From JBLIKP01 sp047635375 (GTDB lineage: Bacteria > Bacteroidota > Bacteroidia > Sphingobacteriales > Sphingobacteriaceae): a DNA stretch of 36,895 nt. Every line of letters starts with the position of its first letter. Within the stretch, counting starts at the first letter, position 1. Location: the NCBI GenBank assembly GCA_047635375.1, contig JBLIKP010000011.1:1-36895 (forward strand). The letters run 5' to 3'. Below the pieces are notes generated by a model that did not search any database, was not told the origin of the DNA, and saw only the letters and a list, made by a program, of their open reading frames with translations. Shown piece after piece: positions 1-7,592 of this stretch. The position numbers and the translations under genes are program-made.

Positions 1-1
1 C

Positions 2-898
2 GTCTTAACCGACCAGACTTCAGCGCACGACCCATTGGTAGGATACTTGCCCCAAGGAATTACCGTTGATGAGGGAAATGTACTAAGAGAAAACGATCCT
101 AAAAAATACACTTCACTTAGCTATGCAACTATGGCTAAGCATGTAGAATTAATGATTGAACTTCAAAAACGAGGTTCAATTACCTTTGACTATGGAAATA
201 ATCTCCGTGGACGAGCATTGGAACATGGAGTGAAAAATGCTTTTGATTTCCCGGGATTTGTTCCAGAATATATTCGTCCGCTTTTCTGTGAAGGAAAAGG
301 ACCTTTCCGCTGGGCAGCGCTTTCTGGCGACCCAGAAGACATCGCCGTTACAGATCAGGTAATTCTTGATTTATTCCCCGAAGACAAAGCTCTAGCCCGT
401 TGGATTAAAATGGCGCAGGAAAAAATTGCGTTCCAAGGTCTACCCTGCCGTATTTGTTGGTTAGGACAAGGAGAGAGGGAAAAGGCTGGCTTAGCTTTTA
501 ATAAGCTTGTCGCTGAAGGAAAGGTAAAAGCACCTATTGTAATTGGCCGTGATCACCTAGACACAGGCTCCGTAGCCTCTCCTAACCGAGAAACTGAAGC
601 TATGAAGGATGGTTCAGACGCTATTGCCGATTGGCCAATACTAAATGCATTGATAAATACAGCTGGTGGAGCGAGCTGGGTTTCCGTGCATCATGGAGGA
701 GGGGTAGGCATAGGCTACTCTATCCACGCTGGGATGGTAATTGTTGCCGACGGTACTAAAGACGCTGAAATACGCCTAAAACGCGTCTTACATAACGACC
801 CTGCAATGGGCGTAATTAGGCACATGGATGCAGGCTATGATATTGCTACTGATACCGCCCGAAAACACCGTTTAGACATCAGAGACCGATTAAAATAA
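2..898 (+). CDS. hutU: Urocanate hydratase, C-terminal part (5' end outside window)
   Basis: Urocanase converts urocanate to imidazolonepropionate in the cytoplasmic histidine degradation pathway, using tightly bound NAD+ as an electrophile. The reading frame is open from base 2, and the first visible residues (VLTDQTSAHDP) are already family sequence, so the gene starts to the left of the window. Recognisable blocks include the RICWLGQGER stretch, whose Cys is a candidate for the conserved active-site cysteine, then APIVIGRDHLD, SPNRETEAMKDGSDA and the glycine-rich VHHGGGVGIGYS near the end. About 298 residues are visible out of the roughly 550-670 usual for the family. The gene is convergent with the RidA gene and is followed by a bidirectional terminator. 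No other hut gene is visible. Identification is by motif and is very secure. Confidence 0.95.
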   Translation, partial: VLTDQTSAHDPLVGYLPQGITVDEGNVLRENDPKKYTSLSYATMAKHVELMIELQKRGSITFDYGNNLRGRALEHGVKNAFDFPGFVPEYIRPLFCEGKGPFRWAALSGDPEDIAVTDQVILDLFPEDKALARWIKMAQEKIAFQGLPCRICWLGQGEREKAGLAFNKLVAEGKVKAPIVIGRDHLDTGSVASPNRETEAMKDGSDAIADWPILNALINTAGGASWVSVHHGGGVGIGYSIHAGMVIVADGTKDAEIRLKRVLHNDPAMGVIRHMDAGYDIATDTARKHRLDIRDRLK

Positions 899-1042
899 TA
901 ACGCTTAACAAATAGTTTATTACGATAATGTCGTGAAACCTTGCGTCAATAGGATTCCTCTTTTAATTTAAATTGGAATTCCTTAAACTTATAATAGATT
1001 ATTAATCGCTCAGATTTCTAATCTTGTGATTTTCTTTTTTAT

Positions 1043-1081
1043 AAAAAAAACCTCGACCGTTTTAAGTGTCGAGGTTTTTTT
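1043..1081. terminator. Bidirectional intrinsic terminator between hutU and the RidA gene
   Basis: A 7-bp stem (CCTCGAC at 1051-1057, GTCGAGG at 1068-1074) is flanked by an A tract on the left and a T tract on the right, so it can terminate both convergent transcripts. The rest of the 899-1098 gap shows nothing recognisable. Confidence 0.85.
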
Positions 1082-1098
1082 ATGCTTTCAAAATCGAA

Positions 1099-1515
1099 TT
1101 AAATGGTAGCAATACATTTTAATTCTATCCCAATAGGAGTTGGCAGACAATTAATTTCTACGGTTGTCCGGCAGGGCTGATTATCCTTAAAATATTCAGC
1201 ATAAATTTCATTATAGATTTTAAAATCGTCTTTCATATTGGTCAGAAAGACCTGAACATCAACTAGTTTATCCCAGCTACTGCCACTTGCTTCTAGAATC
1301 AATCTTACATTTTTGAAAACAGAATGGCATTGGGCGGCGATATCATAACTCGCTATATTTCCATCAGCGCCTAATTCTACACCTGGGATTTTTTTCGTTC
1401 CTCTTTCTCTAGGGCCAACGCCTGAAAGAAATAACAAATCCCCTACCCTGCGGGCGTGTGGGTATAATCCAACTGGCTCAGGGGCCTTATCTGAATTGAT
1501 TAAATTTTGATTCAT
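1099..1515 (-). CDS. RidA-family enamine/imine deaminase, 2-aminomuconate deaminase-like
   Basis: This 138-residue protein is a YjgF/RidA-family trimer subunit. The conserved Arg that binds the substrate carboxylate lies in PCRTTVEI near residue 115, followed by the usual LPTPIGIELKCIA strand. The N-terminal block (APEPVGLYPHARRVGDLL, then FLSGVGPRE) looks closer to 2-aminomuconate deaminases of the kynurenine/2-aminophenol route than to housekeeping RidA, which clears 2-aminoacrylate. That subfamily call is from memory and is tentative. The start codon lies 1 base from the stop of the SNF2 gene upstream on the same strand, so the two are probably cotranscribed. No kynurenine pathway gene is visible in the window. 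Confidence 0.85.
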   Translation of the reverse strand: MNQNLINSDKAPEPVGLYPHARRVGDLLFLSGVGPRERGTKKIPGVELGADGNIASYDIAAQCHSVFKNVRLILEASGSSWDKLVDVQVFLTNMKDDFKIYNEIYAEYFKDNQPCRTTVEINCLPTPIGIELKCIATI

Positions 1516-1516
1516 A

Positions 1517-4408
1517 TTATGTTAAAATTGCCCGAATGTCTTCTTCGGTTAATGATTTAATAAAGCTGTCTTCAGTGGTAATTAGTGAATTAGCTATTCG
1601 CAGCTTCTGACTTTGAAGGTTTAATATCTTTTCCTCAACCGTGTTTTTACTGATGAATTTATAAATAAACACGTTTTTCTTTTGTCCTATCCGATGCGTT
1701 CTGTCAATAGCCTGCAGTTCCACTGCGGGGTTCCACCAAGGGTCAAGAATGAAAACGAAATCGGCCTCGGTTAAATTCAAACCAACACCACCAGCTTTTA
1801 GAGAAATTAAAAATATTCTAATATCGTCGTCACTTTGGAATTCGTCGACAACTTTCTGACGGTTCTTTGTACTTCCGTCTAAGTAGCTGTAGTTGTATTT
1901 CTGCTTGTCAAACTCGTTTTTAAACAGCTGAAGATGCTTAACAAACTGACTGAATATTAATATTTTATGACCCTCTTGAATAGCATTAGAAAGGGTTTCC
2001 ATAACATCCCTAAATTTTCCTGATTCACCAAAATAATCTTCCTTGGCCAGCTTTGGATGATTTGCTGCCTGTCTTAATTTGGTCAATCCCTGAAGTAAAG
2101 AGATTTTTGATTTTTGCACACCTTCTGTTGAAATTACTTTAAGGATTTCGTTTCGGTAGTAGGATTTTACTTCGTCATAATACTCCTCCTGCTCCTCGGT
2201 CATGTTGCAGTAATAAACCTGCTCTTGCTTTTCAGGAAGGTCGCTTGCAACCTGTTTTTTCGTTCTACGCAAGATAAAAGGCTTGATCATTCTTTGAAGC
2301 TTATCAGCAACTTCTTGATCCTTCTTTTTTTCAATAGGAAGGGCAAAATTATTTTTGAAGTACGTAATCCCCCCTAGCAATCCAGGATTAATAAACGACA
2401 TTTGGCTCCAAAGATCTACCACTGTGTTTTCAACTGGAGTACCACTCAAAATCAATTTATTCGATGCCCACAACTTTTTTACTGCCTTTGCAATTTTGGA
2501 GGTCGGGTTTTTAATAACCTGACTTTCATCCAAAATAACATAATGGAACTCAAGTTCTTTCATGAAATCGGCGTCAAGCCTAACTGTTCCATACGTTGTT
2601 AGGATAATATCATAACCAAGAAATTGCTCTACATTTTTCTCACGATTGGTACCAATATGATGAAAAACCGTTAAGTCTGGCGCAAACTTTTTTGCTTCAT
2701 TTTCCCAATTATAAATTAGGGAAGTAGGCATTACAATAAGGTTTGGTTGGGTATTTCCATTCTCCTTCATTTTTAGAAGCAACGCAAGAGTTTGTATCGT
2801 TTTACCAAGACCCATATCATCTGCTAAACAACCACCAAAACGGTTATCCTTTAAGAAATGAAACCAGTTGTAACCAGCCCTTTGATAAGGGCGAAGCGTT
2901 CCCTTAAAATTTGCAGGAAGTGGGAAATCATCCATATCACCAAATGTGGTGATTTGCTCGAGCTTTCGGGTAAGACTTACCTTGGCGATATTACCTTCCT
3001 CAAACTCTTTAACCAGTCCAAAATGGTGTTTTTTCAACCTTATTTCCTCGTTACCAATCGCTAACTCGAATAAATTATTAAACTGAGTAAACCATCGTTC
3101 TGGAATAATCGCGATTTCACCATTTGGTAAAGGAAATTCTCGTTTATCGTTTAGGATGTAATTCTTTAGGGAAATGAATGGTATCTCAAACTTTCCAAAA
3201 CGAACCACGGCCTGAACGTCAAACCAGTCGGCATTTTCTTTAAACTCTATATCAATTGAGGTGTCTCCAATATGTATTTTCTTGTCTCTGTTTTCCTGGC
3301 TTATTTCAAAACCATTAGATTCAAGCATGGCACTATTCTCATTTATCCATTCAAAAAGAACCATCGCTTGTTCCTCATGCTCTAGCGAGGAGAAATTTCC
3401 GTTTAAACCCAGTGAGAAACTACTCCCATCACTTGGCAGAAGTCCGAGCCCCTGAAGGACATCGGCACGTCCCTTTTCCCAATCAACAGATCTCCTTACA
3501 CGGTGAAAAACATAATTATCCTGTTGTTTTTCAAGCTTTACGGATACTTTCTTTTCAGACTTATATGGAAACAGATATTCACCATACTTAAAGAAAAGTA
3601 AAATTTGAACCTGATTATTCCAGGATTGTTCAACTTTAATTATAGGCTGGGCCCGGAATTGCTCGGTAACAATATCAAACCCTTGGGCGTTAACATCGTA
3701 TTTTTCAATAAGCGGACCAATAAATTTTTCGAAATAGGTAGGTTCAGAACTGCGAGGAATCTCTATATATCTTTTATTTAAAAAGGGCACTAGTTTCTTT
3801 CCATCAATGTTTCCGTTAAAACGCATTAAAAATCCATTCAACAACATCCAGGCTGGGCTTTCACTAATTATTTTAGCATCCTTATACATGAACTCAATTC
3901 GATGGTCCATGTGTTTTATTGTTGGGAAATACCTTGTGTTTAAATCGCTCCTGCGGAAATGAAATAGGACTGAAGCGGGTTCATTTGAAATCTCGATTTT
4001 TTTCCACACCGGATTTCCCTCTTTACCCATAACAAAGATATTCTTACCCGCCATCATTTCTATCCCCTCAGAGATACGGCGTTCGATATTTGGGCGCACC
4101 AAAGAGTGAACCTGATCATTATAATGGTTTAAGAAAAACTCGGTTGGCCTGATTGGCTTTTTCGAATATTTTTTAACAATAAATTCCTGATCGCACTGCT
4201 CAAGCAGGCGAATTAATTTATAGTCCTCATCCTCTAAATAATCCGAAAATTCATCAGCGTTCACCGAAAATAGTTTTCGATGAGCAAGGGAAAATGTCCC
4301 TGTATCCGTAAGCTGAACAATATGAGGCTCAAATAGATAGCCTAAATATTCGTGTTGGTAAAGAGAATAAACTATTTTGCAGGGTTTTGTATTGGTTACC
4401 TGGATCAC
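1517..4408 (-). CDS. SNF2-family DEAD/DEAH-box helicase (RapA/HepA-like ATPase)
   Basis: The protein is 963 residues with the two-lobed SNF2 ATPase in its second half. Walker A (DDMGLGKT) is at about residues 530-537, motif Ia (MPTSLIYNW) near 560, motif II as DESQ (627-630, where DEAQ or DEAH is commoner), motif III (LSGTPVEN) near 654, and motif VI (QAIDRTHRIGQ) at about 899-909. Residues 1-490 form a long N-terminal region of the type seen on bacterial SNF2 proteins, with no motif I can name. SNF2 ATPases translocate on duplex DNA and remodel protein-DNA or RNA polymerase complexes; the client here is unknown. No methyltransferase or nuclease neighbours suggest a DISARM-like defence locus, so a housekeeping transcription or repair role is more likely. 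It is followed at once by the RidA-like gene. Confidence 0.93.
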   Translation of the reverse strand: MIQVTNTKPCKIVYSLYQHEYLGYLFEPHIVQLTDTGTFSLAHRKLFSVNADEFSDYLEDEDYKLIRLLEQCDQEFIVKKYSKKPIRPTEFFLNHYNDQVHSLVRPNIERRISEGIEMMAGKNIFVMGKEGNPVWKKIEISNEPASVLFHFRRSDLNTRYFPTIKHMDHRIEFMYKDAKIISESPAWMLLNGFLMRFNGNIDGKKLVPFLNKRYIEIPRSSEPTYFEKFIGPLIEKYDVNAQGFDIVTEQFRAQPIIKVEQSWNNQVQILLFFKYGEYLFPYKSEKKVSVKLEKQQDNYVFHRVRRSVDWEKGRADVLQGLGLLPSDGSSFSLGLNGNFSSLEHEEQAMVLFEWINENSAMLESNGFEISQENRDKKIHIGDTSIDIEFKENADWFDVQAVVRFGKFEIPFISLKNYILNDKREFPLPNGEIAIIPERWFTQFNNLFELAIGNEEIRLKKHHFGLVKEFEEGNIAKVSLTRKLEQITTFGDMDDFPLPANFKGTLRPYQRAGYNWFHFLKDNRFGGCLADDMGLGKTIQTLALLLKMKENGNTQPNLIVMPTSLIYNWENEAKKFAPDLTVFHHIGTNREKNVEQFLGYDIILTTYGTVRLDADFMKELEFHYVILDESQVIKNPTSKIAKAVKKLWASNKLILSGTPVENTVVDLWSQMSFINPGLLGGITYFKNNFALPIEKKKDQEVADKLQRMIKPFILRRTKKQVASDLPEKQEQVYYCNMTEEQEEYYDEVKSYYRNEILKVISTEGVQKSKISLLQGLTKLRQAANHPKLAKEDYFGESGKFRDVMETLSNAIQEGHKILIFSQFVKHLQLFKNEFDKQKYNYSYLDGSTKNRQKVVDEFQSDDDIRIFLISLKAGGVGLNLTEADFVFILDPWWNPAVELQAIDRTHRIGQKKNVFIYKFISKNTVEEKILNLQSQKLRIANSLITTEDSFIKSLTEEDIRAILT

Positions 4409-4467
4409 AAAGGAACAGTTATTCTAAAAAAATTAAAAAATTGTATTATCTAAATTGCATCAACCTT

Positions 4468-4481
4468 AAATGTAAACATTT
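4468..4481. promoter_or_regulatory. Palindrome upstream of the SNF2 gene (possible operator)
   Basis: The sequence reads AAATGT, two bases, ACATTT, in the 120-bp gap upstream of the SNF2 start. The ATGT/ACAT arms resemble those of the two palindromes between dapF and htrA. No regulator can be named. Confidence 0.25.
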
Positions 4482-4528
4482 ATTCTAAAAACATTACATT
4501 TTCCTCAAAAAATCAATAAAAAAGTTGA

Positions 4529-5314
4529 CTAAATTTCAAGGGACCCTTGAAAAACGAAGGTAGCAGGGCCCTCAAGCCAAATGTCCACGAAACTTTTTTC
4601 GGATTTCCGGTTTATTCGAACTGACAAATCACCACCTGAGGTTTGTATTTTTACTTCTTTTTGTCCCTGCTTATCTGATTTAACAAGCGACGCAATTGCT
4701 GCAGCAGTTACTCCTGTTCCACAGCTTAAAGTTTCATCTTCAACACCTCTTTCGTAGGTCCTTATTACCAGCTCTTCGGGAGAAATTTGCTTGACAAAGT
4801 TGACATTTACACCCCTCAAATTGAACCTATCTCCATATCTAATAGCGTGGGCATCCTCGATTATATTAACTTGGGAAGGTTCCTGAACGAATTTAATGTA
4901 ATGCGGCGATCCGGTATCTAAAATAAAGTCACTTCCAATATTTTCGATATCTTGAACATCTCCCATTGAAATGGCTGTCCCATTTTTTGTTAATTTACCA
5001 TGATGCTCACCATCGGGAGCGAGAAAGTAATAAAGTTCTTTTTTTATTCCTATGGCATGGGCGAAAGCAATAATACATCGACCCCCATTTCCGCACATCG
5101 AACCAATTTTACCATCACTATTTCGATAAACCATTTCGAAATCGAAATCCGGATGTTTCTTTAGCTGCATAACTCCGTCGGCTCCAATTCCAAATTTTCG
5201 ATCGCAAATACGTTCAAAAAATGAAGGATCCATTGTGTCCAAGGTATTGTCACGATCATCAAAAATAATGAAGTCGTTACCAGTCCCTTGATATTTATAA
5301 AAATTACTTTTCAT
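4529..5314 (-). CDS. dapF: Diaminopimelate epimerase
   Basis: DapF interconverts LL- and meso-diaminopimelate in the cytoplasm, the penultimate step of lysine synthesis and the source of the peptidoglycan cross-linking residue. It is a PLP-independent racemase with two catalytic cysteines. Both are present: Cys74 in SMCGNGGRC and Cys198 in ETLSCGTGVTAAA. The N-terminal GTGNDFIIFDD block and the length of 261 residues also fit the family. The gene stands alone, divergent from htrA and about 120 bp upstream of the SNF2 gene on the same strand. A perfect palindrome ends 5 bases upstream of the start codon (5320-5336) and could control its expression. Confidence 0.97.
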   Translation of the reverse strand: MKSNFYKYQGTGNDFIIFDDRDNTLDTMDPSFFERICDRKFGIGADGVMQLKKHPDFDFEMVYRNSDGKIGSMCGNGGRCIIAFAHAIGIKKELYYFLAPDGEHHGKLTKNGTAISMGDVQDIENIGSDFILDTGSPHYIKFVQEPSQVNIIEDAHAIRYGDRFNLRGVNVNFVKQISPEELVIRTYERGVEDETLSCGTGVTAAAIASLVKSDKQGQKEVKIQTSGGDLSVRINRKSEKSFVDIWLEGPATFVFQGSLEI

Positions 5315-5319
5315 GTCTA

Positions 5320-5336
5320 AATGTCAATTTGACATT
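5320..5336. promoter_or_regulatory. Perfect palindrome just upstream of dapF
   Basis: AATGTCAA and TTGACATT form perfect 8-base arms around a single T. It ends 5 bases from the dapF start codon, so it could be an operator or a small 5'-UTR structure occluding the ribosome binding site. Confidence 0.4.
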
Positions 5337-5371
5337 TTATTGATTTTAATTAACAACCATTTACGCTTACT

Positions 5372-5391
5372 AATGTTATTAGTATAACATT
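5372..5391. promoter_or_regulatory. Inverted repeat in the dapF-htrA intergenic region
   Basis: AATGTTAT and ATAACATT are perfect 8-base arms around TAGT. The outer AATGT/ACATT matches the palindrome at 5320-5336, which suggests two sites for one dimeric regulator of dapF. This is inference only. Confidence 0.35.
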
Positions 5392-5473
5392 TATTACATT
5401 CAATATGACAATTTTTCGGAAAAGAATGGCGTTTTTCCATTTGCATCTTTATTGAATGTTATTGCTTATGAAA

Positions 5474-5500
5474 TGTAGTCAATCTGAATGAATGACTACA
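5474..5500. promoter_or_regulatory. Inverted repeat 48 bp upstream of htrA
   Basis: TGTAGTCA (5474-5481) and TGACTACA (5493-5500) are perfect 8-base arms separated by 11 bases. It lies in the probable promoter or leader of htrA and differs in sequence from the dapF-side palindromes, so it may be a separate operator, for example for envelope-stress control. Confidence 0.4.
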
Positions 5501-5548
5501 ATAAGGAAAGCACAAAATTAACTTGAATTGATTAAATAAATCAAAATA

Positions 5549-6988
5549 ATGAAAAGAATATTGTTCACATTAATGGTTTCCTTTTTTGGCGGAATAATGG
5601 CCATAGGGGTTTATTCTTATTTTCAAGAAAACCAAGCAGTTACTATTGCCGAAAAGCAAAAAGTTGCCTTTACAAATCTACCAGCTGATATTCCTGTAAG
5701 CATTGGCGCACTGGATTTCACATATGCTGCTGAAATATCAACTCCAGCGGTTGTTCATATCACCACAACTTCTGTTGAAAAAGCTCCGGCAGAAAACTTA
5801 GGTCCGTTTGGAGATTTTTTTGGTGGAAGAGGATATAATATTCCTCGTCAAGGAAGTGGTTCTGGAGTGATTATTACAAACGATGGATACATCGTAACCA
5901 ATAATCACGTAATCGACAAGGCCCAAGAAATTACAGTAATTCTAAATGATGGAAGAGAATATGAAGGTGAAATTGTAGGAACAGACCCAAGCACTGACAT
6001 TGCTTTAGTGAAAATTAAAGCCGAAAAACTGCCATTCATGAAGTTCGGGGATTCTGACCTTATGAAAATTGGCGAATGGGTGCTCGCTGTGGGTAACCCA
6101 TTTAATTTAAATTCAACCGTAACCGCAGGAATAATAAGTGCTAAAGCAAGGAACATTAATCTTTTAGGCGGCGGGTCAAGTATTGAATCATTTCTTCAAA
6201 CTGATGCGGCAGTAAACCCAGGAAACAGTGGTGGAGCCTTGATAAACTTAAAAGGTGAGTTAATAGGAATTAACACGGCAATTGCTAGTCAAACTGGTTC
6301 TTTCACTGGATACAGTTTTGCTATTCCAGTTAATATTGCAAAAAAAGTCACTGAAGATTTATTGGAATTTGGAGTGGTACAAAGAGGATATATTGGAGTA
6401 ATGATTTCAGATGTTAACGCAACTTTAGCTGAACAAAAAAACTTAACCACCCTAACTGGGGTTTATGTAAATGGCCTTTCAGAAGGTGGTGCGGCAGATA
6501 AAGTTGGAATAAAAGAAGGTGATGTAATTGTTAAAGTTAATGGGATTGAAGTAAAGTCAAGCCCTGAACTACAAGAACAGGTTGGGAGATATCGACCTGG
6601 CGATAACGTTTCAGTTACTGTTTTAAGAAAGTCAAAGGAAAAAGTGTTTGATGTTGTATTACGCAACGCCGACAAAACAACTTCATTGGTAAAAAACAAT
6701 AATAGTGATGAATTTAAGTCGCTTGGCGCTGAATTCGAAGAGTTAACTTCCAGTGAATTAAATAAATTAAATATCACTCAAGGGGTTAAAATAAATAAAA
6801 TAATTGACGGCGGGAAGCTTTCAAAAATTGGAATCAAAGAGGGTTTTATTATTACACATGTCGACAGAAAACCCGTCAGAAGTTTAGAAGAGGTGAATAA
6901 AAATGTGCGCATGAAACGTGGAACAATCCTAATTGAAGGGTTTTATCCCAATAGCACTACCAGGTACACTTACGGTATCCCATTATAA
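5549..6988 (+). CDS. htrA: HtrA/Deg-family periplasmic serine protease with two PDZ domains
   Basis: The protein degrades or refolds damaged envelope proteins. It has an N-terminal signal or anchor segment (residues 4-25), then a trypsin-like domain with the complete triad: His120 in TNNHVID, Asp150 in DPSTDIALVKI, and Ser227 in NPGNSGGAL. PDZ1 spans roughly 278-372 (GYIGVMI through the carboxylate-binding strands) and a shorter PDZ2 about 390-470. The length of 479 residues is normal for DegP/DegQ-type proteins of Bacteroidota. The ATG at 5549 gives a proper signal sequence. The gene is monocistronic, with a strong terminator directly after it, and the inverted repeat at 5474-5500 upstream is a candidate control site. 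Confidence 0.95.
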   Translation: MKRILFTLMVSFFGGIMAIGVYSYFQENQAVTIAEKQKVAFTNLPADIPVSIGALDFTYAAEISTPAVVHITTTSVEKAPAENLGPFGDFFGGRGYNIPRQGSGSGVIITNDGYIVTNNHVIDKAQEITVILNDGREYEGEIVGTDPSTDIALVKIKAEKLPFMKFGDSDLMKIGEWVLAVGNPFNLNSTVTAGIISAKARNINLLGGGSSIESFLQTDAAVNPGNSGGALINLKGELIGINTAIASQTGSFTGYSFAIPVNIAKKVTEDLLEFGVVQRGYIGVMISDVNATLAEQKNLTTLTGVYVNGLSEGGAADKVGIKEGDVIVKVNGIEVKSSPELQEQVGRYRPGDNVSVTVLRKSKEKVFDVVLRNADKTTSLVKNNNSDEFKSLGAEFEELTSSELNKLNITQGVKINKIIDGGKLSKIGIKEGFIITHVDRKPVRSLEEVNKNVRMKRGTILIEGFYPNSTTRYTYGIPL

Positions 6989-6998
6989 AATGGAATTT

Positions 6999-7033
6999 AA
7001 AAAAACCGCTTCCTTCGAAGGAAGCGGTTTTTT
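6999..7033. terminator. Bidirectional terminator between htrA and the lipoprotein gene
   Basis: A perfect palindrome with 11-base arms (7006-7016 and 7017-7027), folding on a TTCGAA centre, is flanked by an A tract and eight or more Ts. It serves both convergent genes and abuts the stop codon of the minus-strand lipoprotein gene. Confidence 0.9.
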
Positions 7034-7591
7034 TTATCTTACAATTGTGGGAAATGATAATTCTATATCTGTTGCTCCTATATTTATATTTCCCGGAGCC
7101 GACGGTTTCTGATCAGGTTGGTGTTTTAAAATAACTATCACATCCCCATTTCCTGCCTTTGTAATACGCCAGATAGTTTTTAATCCTAGCGGATTACCGT
7201 TAATATCCTGGTCATCATATTCTATTGTAAACCCAGGGATATCAGTTTGAAAAAAGAACTGGTGTTCGTCAGCCTCTTCTTCAATCTCTTCGCCAATATT
7301 GATGATTTCATTTGAGTTAGACTCGTCTAATATTTCCATTTCAACATTATATGTGCCATTATCCAAAGCGATTGAATCAAAAGCTAGCGGACCGTTTCCC
7401 CCATCTCCATCGGGATCAAAATAAGTAACCGAAATGGTGTCTTCGGTTGAATTTTGGTTGATGAATTTCAAAGTAAGGGTGGTTATCACCTCTTCTTCAT
7501 TGTCTGGATTTTTTGGATTATCCACTTCTCCATCATTCCCTAAACAACCAGAGAATAAAATTGATCCTACTAAAATTAAATACTTGTTCAT
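7034..7591 (-). CDS. Lipoprotein accessory to a TonB-dependent receptor
   Basis: The protein is 185 residues with a lipobox (LFSGC, lipidated Cys16) followed by an acidic linker, so it is probably tethered to the outer membrane. The body is predicted beta-rich, with acidic patches such as DPDGDGGNGP and EEIEEEADEHQ. It resembles small flavobacterial lipoproteins encoded beside TonB receptors that databases label 'type 1 periplasmic binding fold superfamily'; I recall that resemblance and have not verified it. It begins one base after the stop of the TonB receptor gene and is the last gene of that operon. The acidic and His-containing stretches would suit metal or metal-chelate binding at the receptor, but this is inferred. 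Confidence 0.75.
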   Translation of the reverse strand: MNKYLILVGSILFSGCLGNDGEVDNPKNPDNEEEVITTLTLKFINQNSTEDTISVTYFDPDGDGGNGPLAFDSIALDNGTYNVEMEILDESNSNEIINIGEEIEEEADEHQFFFQTDIPGFTIEYDDQDINGNPLGLKTIWRITKAGNGDVIVILKHQPDQKPSAPGNINIGATDIELSFPTIVR

Positions 7592-7592
7592 T

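Noticed and set aside
1517..4408. SNF2 gene as part of an anti-phage defence island
   Set aside because: No methyltransferase, nuclease or other defence gene is adjacent; neighbours are metabolic.
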